This document shows, piece by piece, positions 20,763 to 34,581 of a stretch of 64,000 nucleotides of DNA (its first letter is position 1; the number at the start of each line of letters is the position of its first letter). A model generated the notes under the pieces. It did no database searches and was not told the DNA's origin. It worked only from the letters and a program-made list of their open reading frames with translations. The stretch lies in NCBI GenBank assembly GCA_001510575.1, contig LNGK01000010.1, forward strand, positions 2,146,480 through 2,210,479. Reading direction: 5' to 3'. Made by a program: the position numbers and the translations under genes. This DNA comes from Knoxdaviesia capensis. Its lineage: Eukaryota > Ascomycota > Sordariomycetes > Microascales > Gondwanamycetaceae.

Positions 20763-23663
20763 CCCCCCAGCGATGGAGAATGACGGAACAGTAAGGATTC
20801 ATGCGCTGGCAGTGGTTTTACTCGTGTAGATAGGAAAGAACGCACAACTCTTAGAGCCGGTGGCCGTGGTGGGATGAGGAACTACCTATGAATCAAATCA
20901 CGAGTAAGTCCCACTGCCCTTCGTTGAGCCAGAAGCCCTGACTAGCTGCGAATCAGAGCAACATCTTGACAGCAACACCTTGACCGAACATGATAGGAAC
21001 AAACACGACAGTAAGAGTCAGAACGCAATAGAAAAGACCGCGTCTAAATCCAAACCGGTGGTGGGGGAGTCGCTGACAGACGAACGGACGTGGATATGTG
21101 CTGTCCCGTTTGCTGAAGGCGGGATTCCTTGTGAGGCTGAGTGTGTGATTCACAGGGTCCTCAAATGCCAGAGAGCGAAACAGCGCCGCACCAGTAGTAA
21201 GAGTATCTTGGGTGGGAAATCGGTTGGGAGATGCGCTGCGCAGTTGGAGAACCGCGGAGAATCGGACCCGGCGACAACAAAGGCAGTACCTGCTGGGCCG
21301 ATGGAGATTCCGGCCGATGCAGCGGGAGCCAAGATGCCGGGTGGGTCGTCTCCACCAGTGGGGTTGTTGGCTTTTCTGGGGATGCTGATGGAGAATGTGG
21401 ATGCGAAGGAGTTAGGGACGGGCACGGTGTCGAGATATCGACTCCGACACGGAGATCAGAAAATAATTGGGCAACTTCAGGCTTTGCCAGTACCACGTCT
21501 CCTTCCCATTTTTCCCACCCCGGACTTCACAATCCTCCAGACAGTTACCTCATAGGGCGTTCTGTTAGAGTCTTCGCGAATTAGCTTGTCCAACAGTGGT
21601 ATCACCCACAGGATGATCAATCACGTCGTGTGATAGAAGCTGATACCCTTATGGATCTAGCTCGCTGGGCGGGAGAGTGTGTTAGTGATGGTCTGACAAA
21701 GCCGTTATCAATCTGCTAGGACCCAGAAGTGAAAAAGAAACCCCCGTCAACGAAGAGGGAACTGTATTCGGAGTTTGGGCTGGTCTGGGTTGGAAGTCGG
21801 CATTGTGGGGGAGGCACGCCGAGAGGAGGAAAGATTTGGAGGCCGAGGGAGGGTGAGGGCGGAGGAAGTGCCGAAACAAGCAGTACATGCATGAAGGTCG
21901 GGACGGCAAACGAATGCGAAGAATGGGTGAGGTAAGTGTGTCGATGCAATCTGGCGGTGCTGGCGTTTGTTGGGTGGATGGGATTCTGTTCCGGCCACGG
22001 ACGCGCACACACACATATACGCAGGCATACGCAGGCAGACTCGTTTGTTGTGGTTTTCGGCAGCTGAAGTGGGAATCCGGAGTGGAGGGTCGATGTAACG
22101 ATGGAGCAAGGAGGGAAAACAGCGCCAGACAAAGGATGATGTGAGAGGGGTAACCGGATTCTTATCTTGAGTTGAGAGCGTTGAGGGAAGTGTGTCCTAG
22201 AAAGGTAGAGTATGTGGTGAGATTCCGTTTTTATTGGGGGACGGTGGAATTGAAGAACAATAGCTGGATGTAGGTATGCATCTAAGCGGAAGCAGAAGTA
22301 TGCATTTAACGAGTCTGCGAAAAGGAAAGAGAGAACCGAGAAGGAACAAAGCAAAAGCGAAATTAACGAGCCTCCCCTAACCCAACGGGTGCGATGTACT
22401 GGTACATTCCCCGTGAACCACAGTCAACCACCCAGAAAACCTACACCTAGGATATGACATTGTTGAGTCTCGCCGCAAGCCACAAGGTACCGGTACATCC
22501 GCCCGCTCCCAAGTCCACAGGACAAAACTCCAACCTTCATCATCGCATCACCAGATCAACAACACAAACAACTGCCCAGACGAACCAACAACCGCTCCAG
22601 CCAAGCACTTTTGACGGTGTTTGACAGGCCCACTCCGCCAGGCCGTGACAGCTTTTTAGCGCTTGCGAATTGTGATTGTCCGTTCTTCGTCTTTGGTCAT
22701 CGTGAGGGAATCCGCCCGGATCGCAGACCTCCCCCGAAAAAAAAGAAAACGATGGGAAACCCATCCGCTTCCCATGATCCACACCAGAATCCATAAATGT
22801 CGGGGTGGGTCTCCACTTCTCCCCGCACACTAAGAACCCAAAAAGTCTGGGGAAAATTGGGAACCCGTCCGTCAACAACATGCCGTCAATTTCCTTTGTC
22901 CCTAAACCCTTCCCCGGACAGACTGAGAAGTGCGATCCCATATTAGAGCCACATGTTCATTCCTCTCGTTCTGTGGACTTTTGGTCGCCGCAAAAAGCAA
23001 CCTGGGCGTACATGGTTTTCCGGCTCTGGGAGAGTGGTCTGTTGGACCGTCCTGAGAGAAAGAGAGCTACCCCCAGCGACATCCGGACCACTCTTTCAAG
23101 AGGCGTCTCGACTCTTCCTCTTCCTCGGATGGGATATTCGCAATATATCACGGGCTCTAGTAGAGTTCCGCTTCCCGGCACTTGACCACAAGTCCAGCCT
23201 CTTGCCCTCCCCGGCGTGACCATATCCCCGCTGCATTCCCCCGAATGTGTCCACCCAGGTCCGTGTGTGGCGTTCCGGGGGTGTCTAGATGTTACTTAGG
23301 TTGGTAGGCAGTTCCAAGCGGTTTTGATATCTTAGACAATGGGAATAAAACCGTCGATAGCATTTCTCCAAAACATCTCAAAAACCCCCCTTAAGCACAC
23401 ACACTCTCTCTGCCATTCGTATGTGTCGCTTCAATTGGCTCTGGACTCCCAGCTACCCAAGCTGGGTCTGGCATGTGTTTCTGACTCCTCCCTCCAACTC
23501 CAACTTCTGAGATCTGGCTCCCTCTCCTCTCCCACAAGGGTCTATACTTCTGGACACCGAACAAACGCTTCTTCCCCCTGATCTGATCCTGTGAACGTTA
23601 TAGACATAACGAGGGATGGAGGGAGTCCCGGCTGTTGGAGATCGGCTTGATGTGGAAGCCATG

Positions 23664-23693
23664 ACACACACACACACACTAACACACACACAC
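23664..23693. repeat. CA microsatellite
   Basis: An interrupted run of CA units in non-coding DNA. Confidence 0.9.
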
Positions 23694-24617
23694 GCAGTCA
23701 TGTGTACGAGTCCACCCATCGGCCGTCGGTCGAGGCGTGGTTCGTCAAGAGTCCAAGACCCCGTTCTGTGCTGCACGAGCCCCTCCCCTCAGTGTGTCTG
23801 TTTCTGTCTCTTGCATCTGATGTACTCTCTCTTTGTCACCGCATGTGTCCAGGTACATCAAAGGATCCCACAGTATGCAGTCCGTCCCTCTCCCCCCCCC
23901 TTCCCCCGTGCCAGCGTACCACAGACCCGTGTGTCTCTGGGCCGATATTGCTGCCACTCCCGTGTGTGGTACATGCATGATGCATGCACACGCTGGCTTG
24001 GCTCTGGTCCCGATACTACGCGCCCGCCGAAAAGAAAGCCTTGGGGGGGAACGGGAAGTGTTTGCGTTATGGGTTTGTCGGCTGGAAGCCCAGATCCTGG
24101 TGCGTCTCCGAACCATTGAACGAAGTTCCCCGAAAACAATTAATTAATTAAACCACCTAGAGAAGATGGCTGGGCGGGTGGTTGTTGACAACGAGTTTCT
24201 ATATCTTGAGGTTGCACCCGTCGCCCGTTTGTCGAGCCTTGGACTCGTATCCTGTCCTCTCTCTTTTCTTCTCCTTTGGTTGTTTCTTCTCATTGACTGT
24301 GTGTGCGTTTGTCTCTGGCTCCTGTCTGGCTGTCTCTCCCAATCCTCTCCTCCTCATCCCATCCTTCAGAAAAGACAAAGTTCCCTCCCCCTGCTGTACC
24401 ACCAGCGCACAGCATCCGCCACGACATCTCGTGTGGTTGTGCCGTCTTCACGCTGTTGTTTTTCGTTTCGTGTCTCTGTGATACCCATCCCCCTTAAGCC
24501 CAGGTCATTGGCGCGGATATAAGTATCGTGGTCGATCCCCTCATCTTTCCTTCTCTCTTCCGAACCGCAAAGGTCCAGAACGCTTGGTCGTCCCTGCAGA
24601 CCTTTCATAGCCCAGCC

Positions 24618-25899
24618 ATGTCGGCCTCCGAGACCAACGAGATCGCGTCCAGCAGCCACCACGATGTTGAGAAGGCTCCGCTGCACCGCAGCACCACCGC
24701 CGTGACCATGTCACCGGAGATGTTTGAGCGGGTGAGTTTTTGGGGGGGCATCTGCCAGGCGTTGAAGAAAAGCTGGAGGCGGCTCTTATTGCCCTACATA
24801 TGAGCTTGTAGACTGACCTTCTGGTTCTCGTCTGAACAGCTGTACCTCACCCCCAAAGTCCCCCATGTGGGCGACTACAACAAACGCTTCGCCAACCCCA
24901 CCGCGCTGGGCTTCGTCGGGTATGTACTTCGCCGGTGATTCGTTTGCGAGGGCTGCAGTCTCTCGGGTCCCCCCGACTTCACTAGCCTCAAAACCCCCCA
25001 GTGCCGCAACAACAGGAGTCTTCTGCAATCTAACCCATGGTTTCTTTCCCCCCCCCCCTAGCTTCGTCATCTCGACCTTCACCTTCTCCATTGTCATGAT
25101 GGGCTGGGGCGGTGCCGCCGGCCTGTCCCCAGTAGTGTAAGTCCGCCCCACCCGTCCGGCTTGGCCGGCCACTAACACGTTCCGTCCACAGCGGAATCTT
25201 CTTCTTCGTCGGCCCCGTGCTCCTGGTCTTCGCGATGGTCTTCGAGTGGATCATGGGCAACTTCTTCCCGATGATGGTCATGGGCCTGTTCGCGGTGTTC
25301 TGGCTCTCCTTCGGCGTGCTGCAGCTGCCGACGCTGATGCTCGGCGCGCCGTACGCGTCCGAGGCCGACCCCACGGGGCTCGCGTCGAAGGGGTACAACT
25401 CCACGCTGGCGATCTACCTGCTGGTGTGGGGCTTTGCGCTGTTCACGTTCTTCATCTTCACGTGCAAGATCAACGTCGTGTTCGCGGCGATCTTCCTCCT
25501 CGTGAGCACCGGCGTGTGGGTGCTCTCGGCGGCGTACTTCCGCGTCGCGGCTGGCGACTATGCGGTTGCCGGCAAGTTGCAGAAGGTACGTTGTCTCCCT
25601 CTGATATAGTCCAGCGACCGTCATTCGCGCGGGGGGGCATCCCCTGGAGGGAAGGGTATCTTTTTTGCCGTGTCAGCTTGCTAACAGAAGCAAAAATGTG
25701 GTTTTCTTGGGGACTGTAGGCCGGTGGTGCGATTTTGTTCGTCGTGTCGATGCTCGGCTGGTACATGTGCTTCATCATCATGGCGGGCGAGATGCGGGTC
25801 AACCTGAACCTCCCGGTCGGCGACCTCAGCCACCTGTGGCCCAGCGCCGACGTGCACATCGGCGAGACGGAGGCGGAGCACCGCGAGCATGCCGATTAG
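24618..25899 (+). CDS. GPR1/FUN34/YaaH-family acetate-type permease
   Basis: Five exons, 24618-24731, 24840-24919, 25062-25136, 25192-25585 and 25720-25899, give 280 residues. All introns are GT-AG with donors GTGAGT, GTATGT, GTAAGT and GTACGT, and every join keeps the frame. The N-terminal 40 residues are hydrophilic and Ser/His-rich. NPTALGF sits at the start of the first helix, where this family has its NPxPLGL-like signature. Six hydrophobic segments follow, including FFFVGPVLLVFAMVFEWIMG and FPMMVMGLFAVFWLSFGVL; the FEW..GN.FP arrangement is typical of the fungal branch. Family members (Ady2/Ato, AcpA) carry acetate or ammonium-linked monocarboxylates across the plasma membrane. The short acidic C-terminus ends EHREHAD. 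Substrate is inferred from the family; the fungal branch is large and includes uncharacterised paralogues. Confidence 0.88.
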
Positions 25900-26100
25900 G
25901 GGGTCTGCTCTGTTGCGCTTTCCAATGTGCTTGGCTTTTGCCTTTTTGTATGCTGGGGTGATGCGTCATATGGTCACTTCATACGCCCGGCCGGGGGTGT
26001 CGAGGACAAGATGTGGGCGGAGGAGGTTGATGATGCCGGAGATCACCATGTCGTGTATTTTGTATAATGTCTTGACCGAAGGACATACTGCCTAAACATA

Positions 26101-26115
26101 CCCTAACCCTAACCC
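26101..26115 (-). repeat. Interstitial telomere-like motif
   Basis: CCCTAACCCTAACCC is two and a half units of the TTAGGG telomere repeat read on the minus strand. It lies about 200 bases behind the permease gene. Confidence 0.85.
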
Positions 26116-27007
26116 ACAGGCTCCCGCGCCATCCCACGTTCGCGTGGTCTTCACCAACTTCCGCGTGGCATAAAACAAGCAAATCGCAGGAACGAAAAAA
26201 TAAGAAAGCCGTGTCGATCAAGTTTATCATGGTATATCGTATCATCCCATGTTGATCCAAAAAATGAAGCGACGCACCTGGCCAGGAAGATACTGTGTCG
26301 TTAATGCATGAAGTTCAGGCGAAATCACGGCCGCTCATGGACCACCCACCTTTTGGGGGCTTGTGTTTATGCGATGTCTCTCAAACCCCCAAGAACCTCC
26401 TTCCCGGTATTTCTCGAACTGTTTCTTCATCGTGGTAAGACTGGGTGATCCATGCTCGCAAGCGACAGGAAGGTTGACAAAGAGGCACATGTGAAGTGCG
26501 GTCCCGCGCAGGCACAGACGTCCGTGGCCGGTTAGGCGTTGGCCGGGGCGGGCGGCGGAGCGCGCGGGCGGATCAGCTTGAAGCCGGACCAAAGCTGGTT
26601 CTTGCGAGAGAGTCACGACGGCCTGCACCAACACCGGCACCTGCACCAACGTCATCTGGGTGAACAAGTGGGATATTACATGGTAACTTGGATCCAGCAT
26701 GGAATCCGGAGTGTATCTTTCTGTTGCTTTTTCTCTTCGGCTTCGAACAGGCGAGGAAACGCTCCGGCGCGCGTAATGGCCTCTTTACAGCTATATATAT
26801 ATATATATTCTGGAGGGCTCTGGGCGACGAGAGTGGGCGAGGCGACGACGGGGACCAAGGAAGAGAACAGCTGTCGCCATCCCGGGGGAGCCGGGGCCCT
26901 GCGAGCATGGCAGCAGTGGACTTCTTCTGCTTGTTCCACATACAACATCTACAGTGACCCCCAGCTGACCACACACTTCCTGGAGCAGTCCAGTATCTAT
27001 CTACTGT

Positions 27008-27016
27008 GTACAGTAC
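27008..27016. repeat. GTACAGTAC motif
   Basis: One of eleven exact copies of GTACAGTAC or its reverse complement GTACTGTAC found in the window, all outside genes. Confidence 0.8.
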
Positions 27017-27177
27017 ATATCGATGTGGTGGTGGTGGCTTTTGGGGACGAGCTACAGCATTGGGCGAGCCAACAACCATGGGACATGCACCGGGCAGGGT
27101 TATTCCCGACATATGGGAAAGCGGGAGGTCTGGCCGGGTGACGAGATGGCGATGGTAGGAGCGCGTACGTGCTCTGC

Positions 27178-27204
27178 GTGGTGGTGGTGGTGGTGGTGGT
27201 GGTG
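27178..27204 (+). repeat. GTG trinucleotide run
   Basis: A GTG/GGT microsatellite of about nine units in non-coding DNA. Confidence 0.85.
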
Positions 27205-29741
27205 ATGAAGAAGACAGAGCCAGCGCCCGCAGGGAACCCCAAATGGCTGCTGGGGATCGACGTGGCCGACCACACACGCACACACACACCTCGCAGCCTT
27301 CCTTCCTGGGAAGCCAGTCTTCCATGTAGTGTCTGCACCCAGCTATCTAAGGTTGTGCGGTGCGACGTCAGGAGATAGCCCGCCCGGGCCTGGGGAATAA
27401 CACATGTTGGAGAGAAGCAGCCAGCCTGGCGTCGTTCTGCGGCGGATGTCGGGGTGGGCACCCACACCAATCCGGAGATTGTCCGGAGAGCCTGCCAGGA
27501 CGAAAACGAGGCGTCCGGCCGCCTTGTTTGTGTGTCGACGCTTGCCGTGGCATTCCCCTTATCCCACGGAGAGAGGCGGGGGGGCTAAGAGCTTTAGAGT
27601 TATCGATAACTGGCGGGACAGGTGGTGGGTTGGGTGCTCGACGACCAAGCTGGATGTCTAGCAGAGCCGGTGTTGTGGCCTGGCTGCGGCACTGGGATGA
27701 GTGCTGCGAGGATCGTTATCTTGGAGCTGTGCAGTCGATGATGTGAGGTGGCTTGGGGTCTTGAGGTTTGTGGTCAAGACGCACGCACGGTCTCTCTGCG
27801 AATAGGACTGATGCGGTGTTTTGACTTGTCAGTAAGTGACTGAGTGTTGGCAGAAGTCTGAATGTCTGCAGCCACGTCAATTTTGCAAGGGAGGACCGGG
27901 GGAAAAGAAACAACGGACCGAAAAAGTGTCACATTTGCTGCTCTCATTCTCGGCTTTGGGAGGGATCTTTGGGTCATTGAAGAGTTGTCGTGACCTGAAA
28001 AGATTTGCATGGGACAGGGAGGGAAAGCCCCGGTCGTGGTGACCCAAAAAAAAAAAAAGCACACCACGGGAGCAGAAGCAGGCCACTGGAAAAATCCTTC
28101 CCGGGCAAGACAGACAAGGCGCTTAGGGGCTCCGGGAGAGGGTTTAAACGCCATTCCTTCACGATGTCTGGAAGACCCAGGCCCAGGGTGAGAGGGGAGA
28201 TACAAAAAAAAGTTTGACGAAACCCCCTCTCTCTTCGGCGTTCCCCGAAGCCGCTGTTTGCCCATCCGTCCAGGGATCTCCGCTCTCAGTTTTCGATGCT
28301 CTCTGAAACACCACGATGTGTGTGTCCACCGCGACTACTGAGCGCCCTTGGGGGCCCTTGACCTTGCTGACAGTCCCGTCTCGGCCCTCTTTGCCTGTCT
28401 TGTGTCTCCTTGAATCCTGCTGGCCGCTCCGCCATCGGGGAGGCACAGGCTGGGCTCTGCGGCTTTTTTTTTTTTTCTTCTCGTTCTTTGCTGTTCCTGT
28501 GATGCAGTCAACTAACAAGGAAAACTTTTTAATATCTCGTTTACTAGTTTACCGAACTGCTGTTCTGGTCGCTCGTGGACCTCCCCGAGGAGGGAATTGG
28601 GCAGAGCGGGGGGAGTGGAGGAGAGCAGCAATTTTTCACCTGTTTGACGTGACGAACAAAAAAAAAAAGGCTAATATGGCCAGCCTGTCACTTGTCAGGG
28701 CTGCCTAGCCGGGATAGGTTTTCTAAGGGACCCGCGAAGAGAGAGACGAAACGAACAGACTACATGCGCATATTAGAGTCGCAGGACATGCGGGAATGCG
28801 GGAGATGGGCCCGTGAGAGAGAGCGTAATAGAGGTGGTAAATAGTTACGTATGGGAATTACCATCGCTATTGTTCCCGCGGTGAATAACACGAACGCTGC
28901 AGCATCGTGGCCCGTTGGGTGTTTGGCGGGGGTGATTGGCCCAAGACCAGTTCCCAAAGCCCAGAACCTCGCGTAAGAAGGAAAGTCTCCGGGGTTCGCC
29001 TCGGCCTTTTTGGAAAGAAAGCCTTGACCAGAGAGAGCCCATGAGAGCAGGAAGCCGGAGCGTCCAGGGCGCGGGCGGGGGGGATTTGCACCGGTCTGGA
29101 AGGAAGACGGGAGGGAGCTCTCTAAACCCCCCGCCCCGGCACCCCGGGGGCCGGGCTCGCCGGACGACGACAGGGCGCAAGCAGAGCCCCCTCTTTGCGA
29201 CCCTAGCAGTACGGCACAGCGGGGGAGAAGGGGAAGGGTTCAGCTGTTTGAGTCACGTTATTGACGCCCACTTTTAGCTGATATATCTGAAATATCTGTT
29301 GTGTGAAGGTGAACCACCTATGTGGGAGATATCGCCACCGCAACCACGGTCCTGGCTGAGGAGGACCGACCTCCTCCCAGCACAAGAAAGATTTCCTTCT
29401 GGTGAAGACCTTATTTGGGCCCGAGGGGGATGCTTCTCTGTGGCAAGCGTTGGGAGGTGGAATCTGGCCATGGAATCTGGCCGTGGCAATTGCGGACACC
29501 GCAAACGAGAGGCGAGCACCATTCGCACGAACCGGTGAGGCCAGTTCTTGGAACCGGCGCAGGCCTTGGCCAGCAGTGATCTGCTGGAGCCAGAAAGCCC
29601 CCCCCCCCTTGAGAACACAAAATACGGCAGGGAGGGTGTTTCAGCAATCTTTCCGAGAGAGCGAGGGGGTTGTTCCTTGGGTCGCCTGGTTTGTGGGAAG
29701 TGAGCACTAAGAGGAGATGCACGGGCACGATTCTCGCGAAG

Positions 29742-29763
29742 ACACACACACACACACACACAC
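29742..29763. repeat. CA microsatellite
   Basis: An uninterrupted CA run in non-coding DNA, about 30 bases before a GTACAGTAC motif (29794-29802). Confidence 0.9.
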
Positions 29764-32021
29764 TGACCCGCGGGTTTTGGGGCAAAAAGGGCCGTACAGT
29801 ACATAACACGACCGCAGCGTGCATCTGTGCGTGCATACACATATACATGTTTACGAAGGTCAGACGGAGAAGGGCGTCTCATTCGCTGGAACCGCGACCG
29901 ACACGCATAGAACTGGGTATCTTGCATCTGGGGAACCGTGGTTTGACGATACCTTTTTTTTTTTCATTTTTTTTTTTCACCATCTCGCCAAATCTTATTT
30001 CGGGTGCTTTCTTTTCCGCTATCGGTCTGGGCGATCATGGGCTGGCTGTAGGAACCGCCGGAGCGTCCACAGGGAAGTGGGAACAAGACCTGCGGTGTCT
30101 TACTGAGATTTCCTCACTTTTATTCTGGTTCTGTTCTCGGCCCAGTACTGTATATGCCCACCTCGTGGACCAAAGACCGGAACTCCCGTGGTTGGCTCAC
30201 TCTCACCTCGAATCCTAACGACGGCCACCAAGCGTGCAGGTGGTCCGAAACCCTGAAGTGACGGCCACGGCGTGGCGGATCCTGGGTCGATCATTTCTGC
30301 GTTACGAGAGCGTCAAAACGGCAAAAAAGAAAAAAAGGCAGAAAATATCTGTTCCTCACATGCAGCCAAAACGCACTGTAACCTGGAATCCTGCATCTTA
30401 GACTGTTCATCTGGTCGCTGTATGTGTACTGTATGGACTCTTTTTTCCTGGATGCTCGCCCCCCCTGGGCAGTGCAACATCCTGTTTCTGCGTCACCCCT
30501 CCTTTTTCTTTCTTCCTGTTTCTTCGTTGTTTGGGTTGCGTCCCCCCACCAGAATGCCGAACTCCGAAGAGTGTGGTGTGCCTGTGCCTGTGTGCAAGTG
30601 TGATGGCGCTTTGGGTTGGAGAGATTCTCGGAAACAGGCGCGGGTTTGCTTTGCCGAATGGAAATCATTTGCTCTTCCCCTTCCCCTCTCTTTGTTCGGT
30701 TTTTTCTTTTATTTCTCGGGACAAGTTCCCATCGCCGAGATATCATATCGGGATACAGAACGCGAGGAAAAAAAGCTCCCGGCTCGGATAAGAGATTGCG
30801 CTGGAGGCAGCGGAGCCACGAAACGAAACGGGCGCAAGTTGTGGGTTTTGGTGGTGGTGGTTTTCTTCCTGTGGATTTGCCAGCTTTTTTTTATTCTGTT
30901 TTTTTTTTGCGTCGGCCGCGTGTGGAATCAAGATAGGCGGGAGAGAAAACAGACAGAAAAGAAAGAGAAATCTTCCACCCAGGCTCTGGGTTGGTGCGCG
31001 AACAAAGGCATATGGATCTCTTGCCAGCCAGCCAGTGGCCGACCATGGTTCGTGGGCGACGTGCACTGGACTGTACGCAGCCTGCAGACACTTCCTGATA
31101 GAGGAGGGGAGCCCAGACCACACCCGCATATAATGTGGCCCTATATAGCCACAGCAGCACATATCTGATTGACAGCAAACAATAGGAAGTGAAGGACACA
31201 GAAAGTGATGGGTGCCGGGTGACTGAACACGCGACGGACGAAGGAGCAGAGGAATGACATCTGACAGACGGCCACCACCGGCACACCGACCAGGCCGGCC
31301 TCTCACTTACGTCGTTTAGAGATCAGACTAGGCCCAAGACCGTTTTTTTTTTCTCTGCAATTAGACAGGATCAAAAACGCCGTGTCTTGGCTCTCGAGAT
31401 TACGCCGTAAAGCCGGACACACATCGAGCGCAGCGAACATCTTTTTTCCATGTGTGTGTTCTTCGCAGCAGGCACACAGACGGAAGAATCGGGGGCTCCT
31501 ATTGGACACACAACGCCGCTTCACCTGTAGGGTGCGAAAGGCCCGGTTTTGTGGTCTCCAGCGATTACACCTTGCGATGAGATAACAGGGCGGGGCGCTT
31601 TTAGTCAACGTTTTTTCGGGCGGCTCGACGACCCGTGAGTGAGCGGGTGTCTGGCCTGGGCATCGAGCTCGCCGATGTTCCTGCTATCGCCGGAGATTGG
31701 GAAGAGCAACTGATTGCAGAGAGCCCGCGGAACAACAACAACAACGGGGGAATGTGCCGGTTGAAAGTGAGGGATAACCCGACTGCCCGGGGGCGCGAGG
31801 GAGAGGGGGTTCTCTGTGCCCCCGTGGTGTGTCCGGCGATGATGATCACTGGTGCCGATGGCTTCAACCGTGCTGTGTGTTCTGTGGTTTGGCAGCCCGC
31901 CCGCGCGAGATCAGGGCTGGGCTGGGCTCGTCGATCACTGGGGTGCGTCAGGCACTTCCCCGGATGCTCTGAGCCACACCGACCACCACTTCAGGATGAA
32001 CATGTCCGGGAGAGAAACGAC

Positions 32022-32056
<35 letters not shown>
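32022..32056. repeat. CA microsatellite
   Basis: About 17 uninterrupted CA units in non-coding DNA. Confidence 0.95.
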
Positions 32057-32061
<5 letters not shown>

Positions 32062-32817
32062 TCTGCGGCTATTCCATCTGGGAATAAGCCCCGTAGCTTT
32101 GCCTCCGGCCGCTCCTGAAGGAAGAGGACCACGCAAAAACAGAGTGTGACACGCTGGTTTGACAGCTTCCAATCACGCTGTGCAGGTATGTGAGTGGTCG
32201 CAATAGCCTGCATTGCATGGAAAGGACCTTGTTTGTTCTCGGGTGGCTGATTGGATTGTCTTGGTTAGGAAGAGTCGCAGACTTCCAGCATGCGTCTGGC
32301 ATCGAACTCACAGGCAGTATCTGATCGACAAAGAACGCACCGCGCGATACTACAGACACCTTGCATCCAGGTGCGCGCACTTGCTTCCTGTATCCTGGAT
32401 TGCACTCACGTCGTGCTCCCGGCCACGACGAACAACCACAACTTCCAAGACCTGCTTTCCTCAACGTGGAAACTAGGAGATTATCACCGACTTGGCCGGC
32501 TCTCAGCTGCGCAAAGTACCGCTTATCGCACCCGCGCACCCAAACAGTACTTCAAGAAGCAGGGGGGACCAGGGTTTCCTGGGCTTATTTTAACCTTTTT
32601 TTTTCTTTTTTCTTTTTTCTCTTTGCTTTCTTTTTCTTTTTCGGCACCATGCCGTTTTCGGCGCCCTAGGCCCGCCCGTTGCGCCCGCCCACTATCATTC
32701 CCATTTGTCCTGGGTTTGCCCGGCTGTTACGAATTTTGCTTTGTCTGCGATGACGGCGGCCTCAGCCAATCGCGAGCCGCGGTGAGGGATTCCCTCTCTT
32801 CTCCCTGGCTGTCAGAC

Positions 32818-32853
32818 TGTGTGTGTGTGTGTATAAGAGAGAGAGAGAGAGAG
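32818..32853. repeat. Compound GT/GA microsatellite
   Basis: A GT run followed by TATAA and then a GA run. Confidence 0.9.
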
Positions 32854-33005
32854 TACGGCCGGGGTACTTGCGGATAGCCCGTGGGAGGGCGTGTGTGGGT
32901 GTGTACCGGCGGTGTACCCCCGCGTCGTCTGGTCTGCCCTATAGAGCACGAGAGAAGCACGACTTGGAGGCCCCGGAAATACCCAGCCAGCGATTACCAC
33001 CAGTT

Positions 33006-33036
<31 letters not shown>

Positions 33037-33042
33037 GTGTGT
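33006..33042. repeat. GT microsatellite
   Basis: About 18 GT units with a single GC interruption. Confidence 0.95.
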
Positions 33043-33304
33043 CGTCCTGTCCGTGAGTATTTCCGCACCCTGCGACCACAGGTCCTCCTCCGCCCGCTGC
33101 CTCCCCCCCATCCCCGTCCGTTCCATCCCCCTTCTGTTCCCTCCCTCCTCGCTTTCCTCCAAGGCGGTCGATTCCCCTTCCAGGCTAGTCCGGTTAGTCA
33201 GGATCGTGTAACTCTTCTTTTCCACTCGCAATCCCTTTCGGCACTATCTGCGAATTTGAGACAAGCCTGTTTTTGGCAGGTTTTGTATCTGGGGCCCTGG
33301 TAAA

Positions 33305-33332
33305 TGTGTGTGTGTGTGTGTGTATGTGTGTA
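33305..33332. repeat. GT microsatellite
   Basis: A GT run with one TA interruption, about 260 bases after a larger one. Confidence 0.9.
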
Positions 33333-34546
33333 TTGTGTATTGTGGCTTGACGGGAATCAGTCGAGCAGCGGCACCAGCGACGAAGAATCAGGTGAGTTGT
33401 TGGCCTCTACGGGTTTTGTTCTTGTTCGTCAGGACCGGCTAGACGGCACTTTGCTGGCACACACACACACAGAATGGAAATGAAGAAAGCCCAGGCCAGC
33501 AAGGGGGAGCACAGCTGTTCGTTTGGCACCTTGCCCGATTCTGGAAGTTGGGCCGAGGGAAGCCAAACCAAACCAAAAATTGCAAGAAGAGGCAGAGGCG
33601 TCACTGATTCCGCGCAAACGTGGCGATGGTTCACTCCAACCTGCCGCAGGAGCGCCCGGCCGGTTTCGCTGATCCGTCGTGCAGGCGCAGTGAACGACAT
33701 GTCGATGTCCGTAGGACGGAACCTAAACGCAGAGTGAAACAGTTCCACACACACACACACAACCGCCGCACTCTCTCGTTCTCTGTGAATTGCTGCTCTC
33801 GCCTCTTTCCAACCCGGTTACATCTTGTCTCCCCAGCATCCAACGGGCAGGCAAACAAGCGGGAAGCCCGGGTGTCTTTTCTTTCGTTCTTGTGCTGCCA
33901 CACTCCGGGCCCATCGTGGGTACCTTCTTTTGGGGGGCTGGATTCGGACGAGCGACAAAGAGAGAAAGGAGATAGAGAGCCTTGCTGCTTGGTTTGAGGG
34001 TGTTTTGAGAGCGTGGGACATCTCGGGCCTTTGCCTTCCCACCACTTCAACCTCCAGAGCGGAAGAGCGCAGAGTTCGTTTTTCACATGACCACCGGCGA
34101 ACGTTGGGCGTTCGTTCTGGTTGGTCGGGTTGCTTTGCTGCACGCTTTCTGGGGGAAGCTTGCAACTATCGTGGCGTGAGAGGCTCGTCGTTCTCAGATG
34201 AGACGACACAACCGGTGAGTCTTTATGTGCACATCGATGAACCGACGATCTGCGTGATTCCGCTGCATGTCTCCCTTTCTTCATCCGTCGAGCTCGCCAG
34301 AGATATCTGCTAAAGATGTTCAGTATCGTACATACCCTATTTATATCCTCCCCCCTTACATGCTCTACGTGTAATCTGGCAGCATCGCCAGTTCAGGGCG
34401 TTCATTCCCTCATCCCTTGCCCCCTATCCCGATCCCGCTCTCTCCGGCAGGGCCAAGGCCAGTGTCCCACGCTAGGTGAACCACAGCAGAGCCACAGATT
34501 ACAAGGGGGAGCCCCGCGCGAATCCCTCGAAACACACATGCATCCT

Positions 34547-34581
34547 GTACAGTACTGAACACTACTGTACACTACAGTACA
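34547..34581. repeat. GTACAGTAC motif cluster
   Basis: GTACAGTAC at 34547-34555 is followed within eight bases by CTACTGTACACTACAGTACA, a degenerate inverted pair of the same motif. Confidence 0.8.

Larger units (their letters stand above)
20231..24617. other. Intergenic region with possible gene relics
   Basis: No intact gene was recognised in 4.4 kb. A minus-strand frame at 20762-20487 looks protein-like (see separate entry). Short minus-strand frames at 21425-20953 end in a hydrophobic stretch and may be decayed coding sequence, but I cannot assign them. A CA microsatellite lies at 23664-23693. The last 500 bases before 24618 are CT-rich and are the promoter and leader of the downstream permease gene. 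Confidence 0.5.

Noticed and set aside
30272..31168. Open frame of 298 codons in the first desert
   Set aside because: Low complexity with poly-Phe and poly-Lys stretches from T and A runs; no recognisable domain or intron structure.
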